This document shows positions 12,791 through 20,401 of a stretch of 20,401 bases of DNA, in pieces. Below the pieces are notes generated by a model that saw only the letters and a list, made by a program, of their open reading frames with translations, was not told the DNA's origin and ran no database searches. Source of the stretch: Euryarchaeota archaeon UBA561. GTDB taxonomy: Archaea; Thermoplasmatota; Poseidoniia; Poseidoniales; Poseidoniaceae. Both the position numbers and the translations under genes were made by a program. The stretch covers positions 1 to 20,401 of the forward strand of contig DANX01000025.1 in the NCBI GenBank assembly GCA_002502295.1. Reading direction: 5' to 3'. How positions within the stretch are numbered: the stretch's first letter is position 1; each line of letters begins with the position of its first letter.

Positions 12791-14401
12791 TCACATCCGG
12801 AATATGCCGTACCGATGGTCAGGAAGCGGGGCGTTTCGGGCGGCCGCAAGGCACAATCCAAGAACATCTCGTGTGTCGCGTGGGTCGATGATGCCGTCAT
12901 CCCAAAGCCTCGCTGTAGAGTAATACGGGCTCCCTTCAGTCTCGTATTTTTCCAGAATGGGTTGGCGAAATGCTTCCAGTTCCTCTCCCTCCATGGGTTC
13001 TTTTCCTTCTCGCGCCCGCTGATCTTGCTTGACGGTGGTCAGGACATCGGCTGCCTGCGGCCCTCCCATCACGGAGATTCGGCTGTTGGGCCACATGAAC
13101 AAGAACCGCGGGTCGTAAGCTCGTCCGCACATCCCATAGTTCCCAGCACCGTGAGAACCACCGACGATAACGGTGAATTTGGGCACATTTACACATGAAA
13201 CAGCGGTAACGAGTTTCGCACCGTCTTTGGCAATACCGCCGGCTTCGTAGGCTTTGCCGACCATGAAGCCGGTGATGTTTTGCAAGAACACAAGAGGAAC
13301 ACCACGCTGCCCACACAATTCAACAAAGTGGGCGCCTTTTTGGCTTGACTCCGAAAAGAGAATGCCGTTGTTGGCCACGATTCCAACTTTGTGGCCATGG
13401 ACGTGAGCAAAACCGCACACAAGGGTGGTCCCGTATCGTGCTTTGAATTCGTGGAAACGGGAGCCGTCTACAATCCGAGCAATCAGTTCGCGAACATCAA
13501 TCGGTGTTCGATTATCGGCTGGAATGAGCCCCATCAGGTCCTCAATGTCATGAGCAGGGGGTTCTGGTTCGGCCATGGCTGCGGGTGCTTTTTGGCAAGG
13601 TCCGAGGTTCTCAACCACGTTTCGAACCATTCGCAACGCCTCGTTTTCGTCTTCTGCGAAGTGGTCCGCTACTCCAGATTGCGCTGTGTGGACGTCGGCT
13701 CCACCGAGTTCTTCGGCCGTGACCTCTTCTCCAGTGGCTGCTTTCACCAACGGGGGACCAGCGAGGAAAATGGTTCCGTTGCCTTTGACGATGATGGATT
13801 CATCGGACATTGCTGGTACATAAGCCCCCCCTGCCGTGCACGAGCCGAGAACGGCCGCCACCTGAGGGATGCCATCGCCCGACATACGCGCCTGATTGCG
13901 GAAGATACGTCCGAAATGACCGATGTCTGGAAAGACTTCGTCTTGCATCGGAAGGAACGCTCCTCCAGAATCAACGAGGTAGATGCATGGAAGCTGATTT
14001 TCATGCGCCACGGTTTGAGCACGGATGTGTTTTTTCACGGTCATTGGGTAGTAGGATCCGCCCTTGACGGTAGCATCGTTGGCCACGAAAAGACATTCTC
14101 TTCCGTGCACCATGCCAATGCCTGTGACGATACCTGCAGAGTGGGCGCGGCCATCGTAGAGTTCGTACGCAGCGAGCGGCGAGAGTTCCAAGAAGGCTGT
14201 CCCGGGGTCAACAATCCGCTCAATTCGTTCCCGAGCGAGGTGCTTACCGCGAGAGCGGTGGCGTTCGACATACTTCCCGCCGCCACCGAAAGAGGCGGTT
14301 TCAAGTCGCTTCCGAAGTTCGGAAACAAGCGCTAGATTGTGTTCCTTCCGTTGAGCAAAGTCGGGGTCTGCTCGATTGACCCGTGTAGGCAGTCGGTCCA
14401 T
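12791..14401 (-). CDS. Carboxyltransferase (beta) subunit of methylcrotonyl-CoA carboxylase
   Basis: The 536-aa product has the two crotonase-like halves of acyl-CoA carboxyltransferases. Motifs match methylcrotonyl-CoA carboxylase beta closely: NDATVKGG (108-115), YLVDSGGA (141-148), GSCTAGGAYVPAMSDE (186-201), IFLAGPPLVKAATGEEV (211-227) and GGADVH. The length is also that of the family. It transfers CO2 from biotin to 3-methylcrotonyl-CoA, forming 3-methylglutaconyl-CoA, in leucine degradation. Geranyl-CoA carboxylase is the closest alternative, but the neighbouring hydratase favours the leucine route. It is the first gene of a four-gene operon. The ATG at 14401 has GAGGG 6 nt upstream and an A/T-rich TATA-like element about 37 nt upstream, giving a short leader. 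Confidence 0.9.
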   Translation of the reverse strand: MDRLPTRVNRADPDFAQRKEHNLALVSELRKRLETASFGGGGKYVERHRSRGKHLARERIERIVDPGTAFLELSPLAAYELYDGRAHSAGIVTGIGMVHGRECLFVANDATVKGGSYYPMTVKKHIRAQTVAHENQLPCIYLVDSGGAFLPMQDEVFPDIGHFGRIFRNQARMSGDGIPQVAAVLGSCTAGGAYVPAMSDESIIVKGNGTIFLAGPPLVKAATGEEVTAEELGGADVHTAQSGVADHFAEDENEALRMVRNVVENLGPCQKAPAAMAEPEPPAHDIEDLMGLIPADNRTPIDVRELIARIVDGSRFHEFKARYGTTLVCGFAHVHGHKVGIVANNGILFSESSQKGAHFVELCGQRGVPLVFLQNITGFMVGKAYEAGGIAKDGAKLVTAVSCVNVPKFTVIVGGSHGAGNYGMCGRAYDPRFLFMWPNSRISVMGGPQAADVLTTVKQDQRAREGKEPMEGEELEAFRQPILEKYETEGSPYYSTARLWDDGIIDPRDTRDVLGLCLAAARNAPLPDHRYGIFRM

Positions 14402-14433
14402 GCTGAGCCCTCACATCGCCGAGACGAAACTTG

Positions 14434-14441
14434 CACTTAAT
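14434..14441 (-). promoter_or_regulatory. TATA-like element for the carboxylase operon
   Basis: Minus-strand ATTAAGTG region, centred about 37 nt before the ATG at 14401. Transcription would start near 14413, right before the GAGGG at 14408-14412. This is the same short-leader layout as at 639-680. Confidence 0.3.
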
Positions 14442-14465
14442 CCCATGGAAGCCAAGGGTTGGCAT

Positions 14466-15842
14466 CTAGACTCCGAGCATCAAGCGTCCGATGTCTCGCA
14501 GGCCTGGCGCCAATCCGACGATGAGGACAGCCAGAACGATGAGAAGGCGGAAATGCTGTTGCCGCTGTTCGACCCGCATCTGGACAAAGAGCCACACGAT
14601 CAAACCAACCAACATCGCTTTGACCAAGGCAAACAACCAGGCACCTTCTCCCCAAGTTATGCCAAGGGTCTCGTTGATGCGACCACCGTATTGAATGACG
14701 GCGTTGCTGACCGGGTGCTTTTCGCCGTATCCAAACATGTCAATGCCAACCATGGTGGCGAAACCGTCGCACAGCTGCCCAAAGACCATTCCCAACACCA
14801 TGGGGTGGGCAAGAAGTGCTTTGTTGGAAAGAAATTCAACGGGGTGGTCCGCCCAGTTTTCGGCCTCTTCTTCCCATTGCTTGATGCCAACGTGGCCGGG
14901 CAGGACGCCAGCGACATGGCCTGTGAGGGTCAATTGCCGTGCATCTTCTTTCCCCATTCGGTAGAGGAAGAAGCAAACCAAACCAGGGAGTCCCAGAACA
15001 ACCCATACCGGCCAAAACGTGAGTTCACCCGAGGTTTTTCCGCTCTCTTGTGCCCAGGGCGTCGCCATAAATTGCACCCAATGGGCCACGCCCAAAACAA
15101 CAGCGCTTGTGGCGAATGCCATCATGCCCCGAGTGATGGCTGGCCACATTCTGGTCCAGACCAATGTGCCCCATAGCACCGCTACGGCCACGGCGACCCC
15201 AGCGGTTGCCAATGAAAAATCAACGTCGGCGTGGCTGCCGTACGCTGGTTGGTAGAGCAGGTACCAGTGCGCCATGAGCGCAAGAAATAACACGCCGCCC
15301 AGAAGGGTGGCTTGGGCTTCTTGGGCCTGGTCGCTGCGCATGCCGTCAAATCGGCCCGCTACCAATTGAGAAATTACGGCAATGCCGACGAGCCATGCAG
15401 CCAAATGGAGGTGAATGATGGGTGAAATGAACAACACGTCCCGTGTTGAAGAAAAGAAATCTGCATCTTCGAGCACCCTTAAGACGGGTGCTAAGCAAAC
15501 CCATGCGATAAGCGCCACGGTCATTCGCTCGTCAGTAGGCAACCTCCACTTACGAAACAGCGCTTGAAGGAGAACAACGCACCCGAGCATGCTCAGTGTG
15601 TAAATCGCCGTGTTTTGTGGAGTGTAGCCAGCATCACCCGCAACGCCGGCGTCTTCAACAACCGGCTCCCAAATGATGGGGCGCAGGGTTTCGGTCCATA
15701 CCGTGTCGTAAGCCAACACTAAACCGGCCATGACGGCTAGTGAGAGTCCAACGGCCGTCCAGATGACAGCCTTTTCCGCCGGAGAGTAACGGTCGTCAGG
15801 GAGTGGAGGGCTGAACGGTGTCGTGTCAGCGGTTTCGGACAT
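14466..15842 (-). CDS. DUF63 family archaeal membrane protein
   Basis: The 458-aa product has about ten hydrophobic segments and the conserved features of DUF63: LRPIIWEPVVEDAG after the first helix, GYTPQNTAIYTLS (72-84), LAPVLRVLEDADFF (117-130), PIIHLHLAAW, and late in the protein LCDGFATMVGID followed by GYGEKHPVSN. The several D, H, E and R residues within or near membrane segments suggest an enzyme or transporter, but the function is unknown. It follows the FKBP gene by 61 nt, has GAGGG 8 nt before its ATG, and lies 64 nt before the carboxylase operon. The leader contains two hairpins that exclude each other, one of which covers the ribosome binding site, so translation may be controlled. 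Confidence 0.8.
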   Translation of the reverse strand: MSETADTTPFSPPLPDDRYSPAEKAVIWTAVGLSLAVMAGLVLAYDTVWTETLRPIIWEPVVEDAGVAGDAGYTPQNTAIYTLSMLGCVVLLQALFRKWRLPTDERMTVALIAWVCLAPVLRVLEDADFFSSTRDVLFISPIIHLHLAAWLVGIAVISQLVAGRFDGMRSDQAQEAQATLLGGVLFLALMAHWYLLYQPAYGSHADVDFSLATAGVAVAVAVLWGTLVWTRMWPAITRGMMAFATSAVVLGVAHWVQFMATPWAQESGKTSGELTFWPVWVVLGLPGLVCFFLYRMGKEDARQLTLTGHVAGVLPGHVGIKQWEEEAENWADHPVEFLSNKALLAHPMVLGMVFGQLCDGFATMVGIDMFGYGEKHPVSNAVIQYGGRINETLGITWGEGAWLFALVKAMLVGLIVWLFVQMRVEQRQQHFRLLIVLAVLIVGLAPGLRDIGRLMLGV

Positions 15843-15850
15843 GGTCTATA

Positions 15851-15878
15851 CCCTCTCAGCACGAGGGTCTACCCCTCG
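15851..15878 (-). promoter_or_regulatory. Alternative hairpins over the ribosome binding site of the DUF63 gene
   Basis: In the minus-strand mRNA, CGAGGG (15878-15873) pairs with CCCTCG (15867-15862) over a 5-nt loop. The CCCTC of the latter arm can instead pair with the ribosome binding site GAGGG (15855-15851) over a 7-nt loop. The first hairpin leaves the site free, the second hides it. This is the layout of a small translational switch. The pairing is read from the sequence; control and ligand are unknown. Confidence 0.4.
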
Positions 15879-15903
15879 GTTGGCTATCGGTTTTCCTATG
15901 GGA

Positions 15904-16743
15904 TCACTCTTCTTCTTGAGAGAGGCGAGCGATGAGATCGGCTTTCTTACCGCCAACAGGCATGCCTGCTGCCTTGAGTCGCTCTTTGAGTTCTGCCACT
16001 GAGAGTTTCGAAAGGTCTTCGCCTTCGTCAGCAGCCTCGTCTTCATCAGCCTCGTCAAGGCCAAAGCCTCGAGGTTCGTGGACTTCGATGAACGACACTT
16101 TTCCGCATTCCACCGCGTCTCGAATGATTGTGACAAGTCGGAACTTCATCATGGCTGCGTTGGTGTCAAAAAGCATGGTTTGTGGGATGGTGATGTTCAA
16201 ATCGTCGCCGTCAAAGGCAACGCCAAAGTCGCTGTGGCCGGTGTTTGACTCCAGCAGCGCAAGCACTTGCTCTTCCTTCCCTTCAACGACCTTTACAATC
16301 TTGAAACTGTACTTCAGGTTCTTACCAGCCATTGGGTGGTTGTAATCGACGCGGGCTCGACCGGCTGCCAAGTAAGAGAGGTAGCCTTGGCGGTTGCCGA
16401 TGTTCACCGGAGCGCCAATGTAAAGCGAGTTTGGGTCCTTCACCGCACGGATGAGTTTGTCAATGCTGATGGTCTCAATCTGTTGAGGGTCCTTCTCACC
16501 GTAAGCGTCGGCAGCTTCGATGACAACTTCGACCTCTTTGTTGGCTTTGGCGTCGGCCAGAGCGGATTCGAAACCAGGAATGAGGTTTCCACCGCCTACA
16601 ACGCAGACCATGGGGGAATAGGAGCGCCCTTCCTGATGCATTTCGTGCTCTTTTGCCACTTCTTCTCGCGTGGTTTCAATCAAATCGCCGCTTTCTGCGT
16701 TGTAGAGTTCGTAATCAACGTGAACAATTGTTCCTTCTTCCAT
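15904..16743 (-). CDS. FKBP-type peptidyl-prolyl isomerase (SlyD-like) with C-terminal SAP domain
   Basis: The 279-aa product begins with an FKBP domain (MEEGTIVHVDYEL; then VVGGGNLIPGFESALADAKANKE and AADAYGEKDP), with the longer insert and the RVDYNHPMAGKNLKYSF segment typical of SlyD-like and archaeal long FKBPs. It should catalyse cis-trans isomerisation of proline bonds and act as a folding helper. A middle region (about 155-225) corresponds to the extra domain of archaeal FKBPs. After an acidic linker (about 228-243) come LSVAELKERLKAAGMPVGGKKADLIARL (about 247-274 overall), a SAP motif, which usually binds DNA or RNA. The start at 16743 has GGAGG with 7-nt spacing. A TATA-like element near 16791 would give a leader of about 20 nt. 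Confidence 0.85.
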   Translation of the reverse strand: MEEGTIVHVDYELYNAESGDLIETTREEVAKEHEMHQEGRSYSPMVCVVGGGNLIPGFESALADAKANKEVEVVIEAADAYGEKDPQQIETISIDKLIRAVKDPNSLYIGAPVNIGNRQGYLSYLAAGRARVDYNHPMAGKNLKYSFKIVKVVEGKEEQVLALLESNTGHSDFGVAFDGDDLNITIPQTMLFDTNAAMMKFRLVTIIRDAVECGKVSFIEVHEPRGFGLDEADEDEAADEGEDLSKLSVAELKERLKAAGMPVGGKKADLIARLSQEEE

Positions 16744-16786
16744 GGTATAGCCTCCAAGGGGATGATTCGGCGACCAGCCCCCCCTT

Positions 16787-16796
16787 CATAATTGCA
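16787..16796 (-). promoter_or_regulatory. Possible promoter of the FKBP gene
   Basis: Minus-strand TGCAATTATG in the 63-nt gap after the CcmF-like gene, about 48 nt before the ATG at 16743. Transcription would start near 16765, upstream of GGAGG (16751-16755). A run of seven C (16778-16784) lies between. Moderate match only. Confidence 0.25.
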
Positions 16797-16806
16797 TTGG
16801 ATGCCA

Positions 16807-19371
16807 TCATTCTTCCTCGGAGGAGGAGATAGGCGCTTCCTTGCTGGATTTTGAGGGACCTCTCGCTCCCACGAAGGACACGAAAGCCATGCCGGCCATC
16901 ATGGTCATCCAACCGACCCAAACCAGATGGGAATGCGGCAGGTCATAGACGGTGACTCGAACCAGCTCAATGCCTGCAAGACCGTTTGCTCCAGCCGAGG
17001 ACATCAGCGCTCCCGCCTGACTTCCATCGAAGATGAACACAACATCGCCGGTCAAACGCGTCAAGGTCGCTACCTCTGAACGGGGGACGCCCTGGTCGTC
17101 AAATCGCAACGTCCCTGGAATGACCTCGCCGATAAGGCCTCCAACCTCGCTTCCATCCATTTCATAGACAGCGATACGAACGCCGATGAAACCGTCACCC
17201 ACCTCAAGGCTCTGGTTTCTCAATTCGAGGTCGATGAATTCCAACCCCAACCCCTCATGGACGATGATTTCATCTTTCACGAGAGAAATCCGATGGCTTG
17301 CATCGCCTCGGTCAACCAAAACGGTTGTGGAGAGGTGGCCAAGCAGCAGCATCAGGAGTCCCAAGTGAACAAAATGAGCGCCCAGAGGAAGGCGTTTCCA
17401 TGCCTTTTTTTCTTTGGCGCTCTTAGCTTGTTCAACCACCTCTCTTGCAACGGGTGCGACGGCGAGCACCAACATGGGCAACGACATCCAGACGATGTGT
17501 CCCCTCGTGAGGTGTTCAGAAACCGAAGCCGTGGAATCCCTTCCAAAGGCATCAGGAGCGAGGAAAAGGCCCAGAGCGCTAAGCGTCAATGCCCCAAAAA
17601 GTAGGCGAACGGTGGTCTTCGCATCGTCCTTTCTTCGCGTGTAGGCGAACAATCCGGCTCCGGCAGCTGCGAGGAACGGCGCCCCGTAGAGTTCGTGGGC
17701 TTCAAAATTGACTGCGTCGATGCTGGTGAGCAACAGCACCCATGTCAGAACCAAATAGAGGCTGACGACAATGACGCTGCCCCACAACGCAAGCCGCAAC
17801 TGCCCCTTCTTTCCCAGTGGAGAGAAAGCGGTTGTTTCTTCTTCTTGAGGTGCGAGCAACCACGGCATGACAAAGGCGAGCAGAATCATGCCTGAAACGC
17901 CGAGTGTGAGTGCTTGAGACCACGCCAGTGAGAGCCCCAACATCACCCCAGCCGCTGCCCAGGGCCATGCTTTGAGAGCGTCGTTGGAACGGTAGAGCGG
18001 AACGAAAAGGACGGCGGCCGCAACGGCGATCCAAACATCACCACTCAGGCCGTACACCGTTAGCGTGAACAGGAGGTCAAGAGGGACCGGTAGTAGCCCG
18101 TGATACGTCCACCCTTTCGAATCAGCTTGTGGCGTTGTTTCTCTGCTCGGTCCCACCAACAACAACGGAAGGAAGAGTGGAACGATGAACAATACCTGGG
18201 GTACGCTGCTCCAAGACAGTCCGACACCGTTGCTTCCCGTGAAGACCAAACCACCGAGAAGGGCAATCACTGCAGGTATTCCTGCAAGCCAGGCGTCTTG
18301 CGTTCTCAGTTCTCGATTGGTGGAGACTGAGCGCTGAACGGCCAGCCAACATCCGATCAACATGAACATCCAGACAACGTAAGACATTACTTCTGTGCCA
18401 GCGGGGTCGTCTCTCAGGACCATCAATCGGCCAAACACATCGCTCGGTGGTGTGCTGCTGTCGCTGGTGACAAAGGTGTGGACGGAGGACGCCCATACGC
18501 CACCGGCGCGGGTAACCGTGGTGGCGAACAGCGCCAGCATCCCGGTGATGAGCCCTCCACCAATCCATACTTCGGGACGCACCTTTCCCGGGCGCGTTCG
18601 AAGGTGAACAATCATGACAAGGGCCAACCAAGGGAGAAATGAACCCGTTTCCACAGGGTCCCAAGCCCAGTAGCCGCCCCAATCGAGAATCAAATAGGCC
18701 CACAAGCCCCCAAGTCCGATCCCGAGCGTTGCCACAAGCAATCCAGGACGCGCCAAATGAAGCATACGGGGGCCGAGCTGCTCTGTTTTATTGGTGAAAG
18801 CAGCGGCCATCGCTATGGCCGTGAGGTGCAAACAAAGCGAATAGGTCAGGAAAATGAGTGGCGGGTGAATCACCATTAAATCCGTCTGGAGCAGCGGGTT
18901 GAGCCCAGCTCCGATGAAGAAGGCGGGCGTTTGCTTGAACGGATCAAGCGAGAAAGCAACGAGCAGCAAGGTGAGGGTCATCAGGTGCGTCAATCGCAGT
19001 CGCATGGTGTGTGCCTCGCCGTTCGCTCCGGATTCGCCCGGTAGGGGCCTTCGCCAGAGCCATGCCACCAGTGACATCCATCCAACCCACATGAGAAGCG
19101 GTCCTTCTCGGGCAGCCCATGTCGCAGCAAACCTGTATTTCAGCGGGAGGTCTTCGCCTCCAAAGGCAGCGACGTGAAGCACAGATGTGTCGTTGACCAA
19201 GAACAACCGAGCAAGGGAAACAAAGGGCAGCACCAGCACGAGGTGAAGGACCACGGAGAGAGCGGGTTGCTCTTCGTGAAGCCGTGGCTTCACCATCAAC
19301 CAACACGTAGCGATGAGGGCGAACCCCATCGTGAGCCCCCACATGGTGATAGGGTGAGGGGCGTCCCTCAT
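16807..19371 (-). CDS. ccmF: CcmF-type cytochrome c haem lyase subunit
   Basis: The 854-aa polytopic protein has the marks of CcmF: TWAAREGPLLMW (84-95), NPLLQTDLMVIHPPLIFLTYS (158-178) and the haem-handling WWD motif WGGYWAWDPVE (231-241), followed by TRAGGVWASSVHTF with H298. Near the end an extracytoplasmic domain (about 690-820) precedes a last membrane helix, again as in CcmF. It should take part in joining haem to CxxCH motifs of c-type cytochromes outside the membrane (system I). At 854 aa it is longer than the roughly 650 residues of bacterial CcmF; the extra length is in the middle membrane part (about 370-600). No other Ccm gene is in the window. It starts 33 nt after the flavoprotein gene, with only a weak AAAGG before the ATG, so it is probably read from the same mRNA. 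Confidence 0.85.
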   Translation of the reverse strand: MRDAPHPITMWGLTMGFALIATCWLMVKPRLHEEQPALSVVLHLVLVLPFVSLARLFLVNDTSVLHVAAFGGEDLPLKYRFAATWAAREGPLLMWVGWMSLVAWLWRRPLPGESGANGEAHTMRLRLTHLMTLTLLLVAFSLDPFKQTPAFFIGAGLNPLLQTDLMVIHPPLIFLTYSLCLHLTAIAMAAAFTNKTEQLGPRMLHLARPGLLVATLGIGLGGLWAYLILDWGGYWAWDPVETGSFLPWLALVMIVHLRTRPGKVRPEVWIGGGLITGMLALFATTVTRAGGVWASSVHTFVTSDSSTPPSDVFGRLMVLRDDPAGTEVMSYVVWMFMLIGCWLAVQRSVSTNRELRTQDAWLAGIPAVIALLGGLVFTGSNGVGLSWSSVPQVLFIVPLFLPLLLVGPSRETTPQADSKGWTYHGLLPVPLDLLFTLTVYGLSGDVWIAVAAAVLFVPLYRSNDALKAWPWAAAGVMLGLSLAWSQALTLGVSGMILLAFVMPWLLAPQEEETTAFSPLGKKGQLRLALWGSVIVVSLYLVLTWVLLLTSIDAVNFEAHELYGAPFLAAAGAGLFAYTRRKDDAKTTVRLLFGALTLSALGLFLAPDAFGRDSTASVSEHLTRGHIVWMSLPMLVLAVAPVAREVVEQAKSAKEKKAWKRLPLGAHFVHLGLLMLLLGHLSTTVLVDRGDASHRISLVKDEIIVHEGLGLEFIDLELRNQSLEVGDGFIGVRIAVYEMDGSEVGGLIGEVIPGTLRFDDQGVPRSEVATLTRLTGDVVFIFDGSQAGALMSSAGANGLAGIELVRVTVYDLPHSHLVWVGWMTMMAGMAFVSFVGARGPSKSSKEAPISSSEEE

Positions 19372-19404
19372 GGCCTTTGCTCATTCGCCATGGCGCTTCT
19401 TGGG

Positions 19405-20401
19405 TCACCAACCAAAGAATTTGGCCCTGGAGTAACCGAAGGATAGGAGCACTGAAATCACGCGCTTTGTGAACAGCAACGGCCTGCGTACGAGGATTTT
19501 GAGCCCGATAAACGCCTTGTCAAGAGGACTCATGTTCCCGAGCTCATTGGGGAGGCAACGCGCCATGGCAGACATTTCTTCATCGCTCAATTCGTACAGG
19601 GCTGTTTTGCCCTTCAAGATCTTGTGGTAGGGTGGAAACCGCTTTTTCCACGCCTTCTCGTAGGCCATCAGTCGAGCGCCGGATAGGTCGCCGTCCTTGA
19701 TGGCAGAAGCCAGCGTGACGGCGGCCTCTCTTCCCGACCAAAGCGCCAAGTGTGTTCCTCCCTCAAAGAGGGGTGAAGTGAAACCTGCTGCATCCCCGAC
19801 GAGGAGAATTCCATCGCCCACGGTCGTCGTCCTGGGGCCTGAAATCGGAATGGTGCCCCCGAACGGGCGTACTTTCCCTCCTTTTGTCCGCCAAGGGGGG
19901 TTGACGGTAGGTTTGTCGTTGAGGTACGTGTCTTCAATGAAGTCTTCAAGGTGTTTTAGTGCCCCTTTCTTTTCGGTTGTGACGAGACCAACGTTGGCTC
20001 GACCACCCTCTTTTGGAATCATCCACACATACCCGTGCGGGGAATACTTTGGCCAAATGTAAAAATCCAGATAACCGTCGTTTGGAACATCGTTGAGTTC
20101 GTATTGGAACCCAGCGATGACCTCAATGTCTCCGCCCATGTCGAGGAATTTTGCTGCTGCTCCTGAAACACCAGACGCATCAATCACGGCACGGCATTCG
20201 ATCGGAAATCCTTCTCCTCGACCTTCAAGTTTCCAATTGGTAAATTGATTTTCGCTATTGTAAATACGCTCCATTCCACGGACGCGATGGCCAAGGAGAA
20301 GTTCCGCTCCCTTCTGGACTGATTCGTCGGCTAACCAGCGTTCAAACAGATGCTTTTCGAGAACATAACCCTCCTCCGTTAACAGTTTTTCAGTACCGTC
20401 G
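19405..20401 (-). CDS. Geranylgeranyl-reductase-family flavoprotein (5' end outside window)
   Basis: The frame runs on past the window edge; 331 residues are visible, preceded by one base. Visible first are TEEGYVLEKHLFERWLADE and GAELLLGHRV, then AVIDASGVSG, IWPKYSPHGYVWMIPKEGGRANVGL, and the FAD-binding GILLVGDAAGFTSPLFEGGTHLALWSGREAA. These are in the order of the GGR family of FAD enzymes, whose members saturate the isoprenoid chains of archaeal lipids or of related prenyl compounds. The N-terminal Rossmann motif lies outside the window. The tail (RPLLFTKRVISVLLSFGYSRAKFF) is hydrophobic and basic and may touch the membrane. Substrate cannot be fixed: lipid reductase is the default in an archaeon, but many genomes have several paralogues. 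It precedes the CcmF gene by 33 nt on the same strand. Confidence 0.8.
   Translation of the reverse strand, partial: DGTEKLLTEEGYVLEKHLFERWLADESVQKGAELLLGHRVRGMERIYNSENQFTNWKLEGRGEGFPIECRAVIDASGVSGAAAKFLDMGGDIEVIAGFQYELNDVPNDGYLDFYIWPKYSPHGYVWMIPKEGGRANVGLVTTEKKGALKHLEDFIEDTYLNDKPTVNPPWRTKGGKVRPFGGTIPISGPRTTTVGDGILLVGDAAGFTSPLFEGGTHLALWSGREAAVTLASAIKDGDLSGARLMAYEKAWKKRFPPYHKILKGKTALYELSDEEMSAMARCLPNELGNMSPLDKAFIGLKILVRRPLLFTKRVISVLLSFGYSRAKFFGW

Noticed and set aside
13391..14335. 314-residue plus-strand frame opposite the carboxyltransferase gene
   Set aside because: It lies wholly opposite a well-conserved gene and shows no family motif; a shadow of its codon pattern.
14376..15176. 266-residue plus-strand frame opposite the DUF63 gene
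   Set aside because: Same reason: no motif, polar low-complexity translation and no ribosome binding site.
1..20401. tRNA, rRNA, CRISPR array, insertion sequence or attachment site
   Set aside because: None was seen: no clover-leaf with T-loop sequence, no regularly spaced repeats, no transposase or integrase frame.

Overview
The window looks like a piece of an uncultivated marine planktonic archaeon, most plausibly Marine Group II Euryarchaeota (Candidatus Poseidoniales). Four things point there. There is a geranylgeranyl-reductase-family flavoprotein and a DUF63 membrane protein, both typical of archaea. There are tail or soluble domains with a W-rich (DUF2510-like) motif. Several genes have a TATA-like element about 25 nt before the start codon, as expected for leaderless archaeal mRNAs. 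The assignment is an inference from gene content; no rRNA or tRNA gene is visible.

Left part (1-2.7 kb): the 3' end of a membrane-anchored protein with a proline-rich tail and a W-rich domain, then a 318-base gene-free stretch full of inverted repeats, a 55-aa two-helix membrane protein, and a convergent 611-aa membrane protein that has its own W-rich domain and a duplicated membrane module. From 2.8 to 9.0 kb all genes are on the minus strand: a DUF2130 coiled-coil protein with a nuclease-like D...ExK pattern, a CxxC/CxxC mini-protein, an ABA4-like membrane protein, a thioredoxin-like lipoprotein, a five-helix membrane protein and an MMPL/RND (HAE3-type) transporter. A divergent plus-strand gene (9.0-9.9 kb) encodes two fused gamma-glutamylcyclotransferase-like domains.

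Central right (9.9-14.4 kb): a compact minus-strand leucine-degradation operon, read in the order carboxyltransferase subunit of methylcrotonyl-CoA carboxylase, methylglutaconyl-CoA hydratase, biotin carboxylase, biotin carrier. The usual alpha subunit is split into two genes that overlap by one base. The pathway runs from 3-methylcrotonyl-CoA to 3-hydroxy-3-methylglutaryl-CoA, which in archaea is also the entry to isoprenoid lipid synthesis.

Right end (14.4-20.4 kb): a minus-strand series of a geranylgeranyl-reductase-like flavoprotein (5' end outside the window), a CcmF-type haem lyase for cytochrome c, an FKBP-type prolyl isomerase with a C-terminal SAP domain, and a DUF63 membrane protein. 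The most unusual material is in the non-coding DNA: a candidate pseudoknot and tandem hairpins at 391-564, a nested palindrome around the DUF2130 promoter, a TATA box sandwiched between two identical 9-mers at 8998-9020, and two mutually exclusive hairpins over the ribosome binding site of the DUF63 gene.
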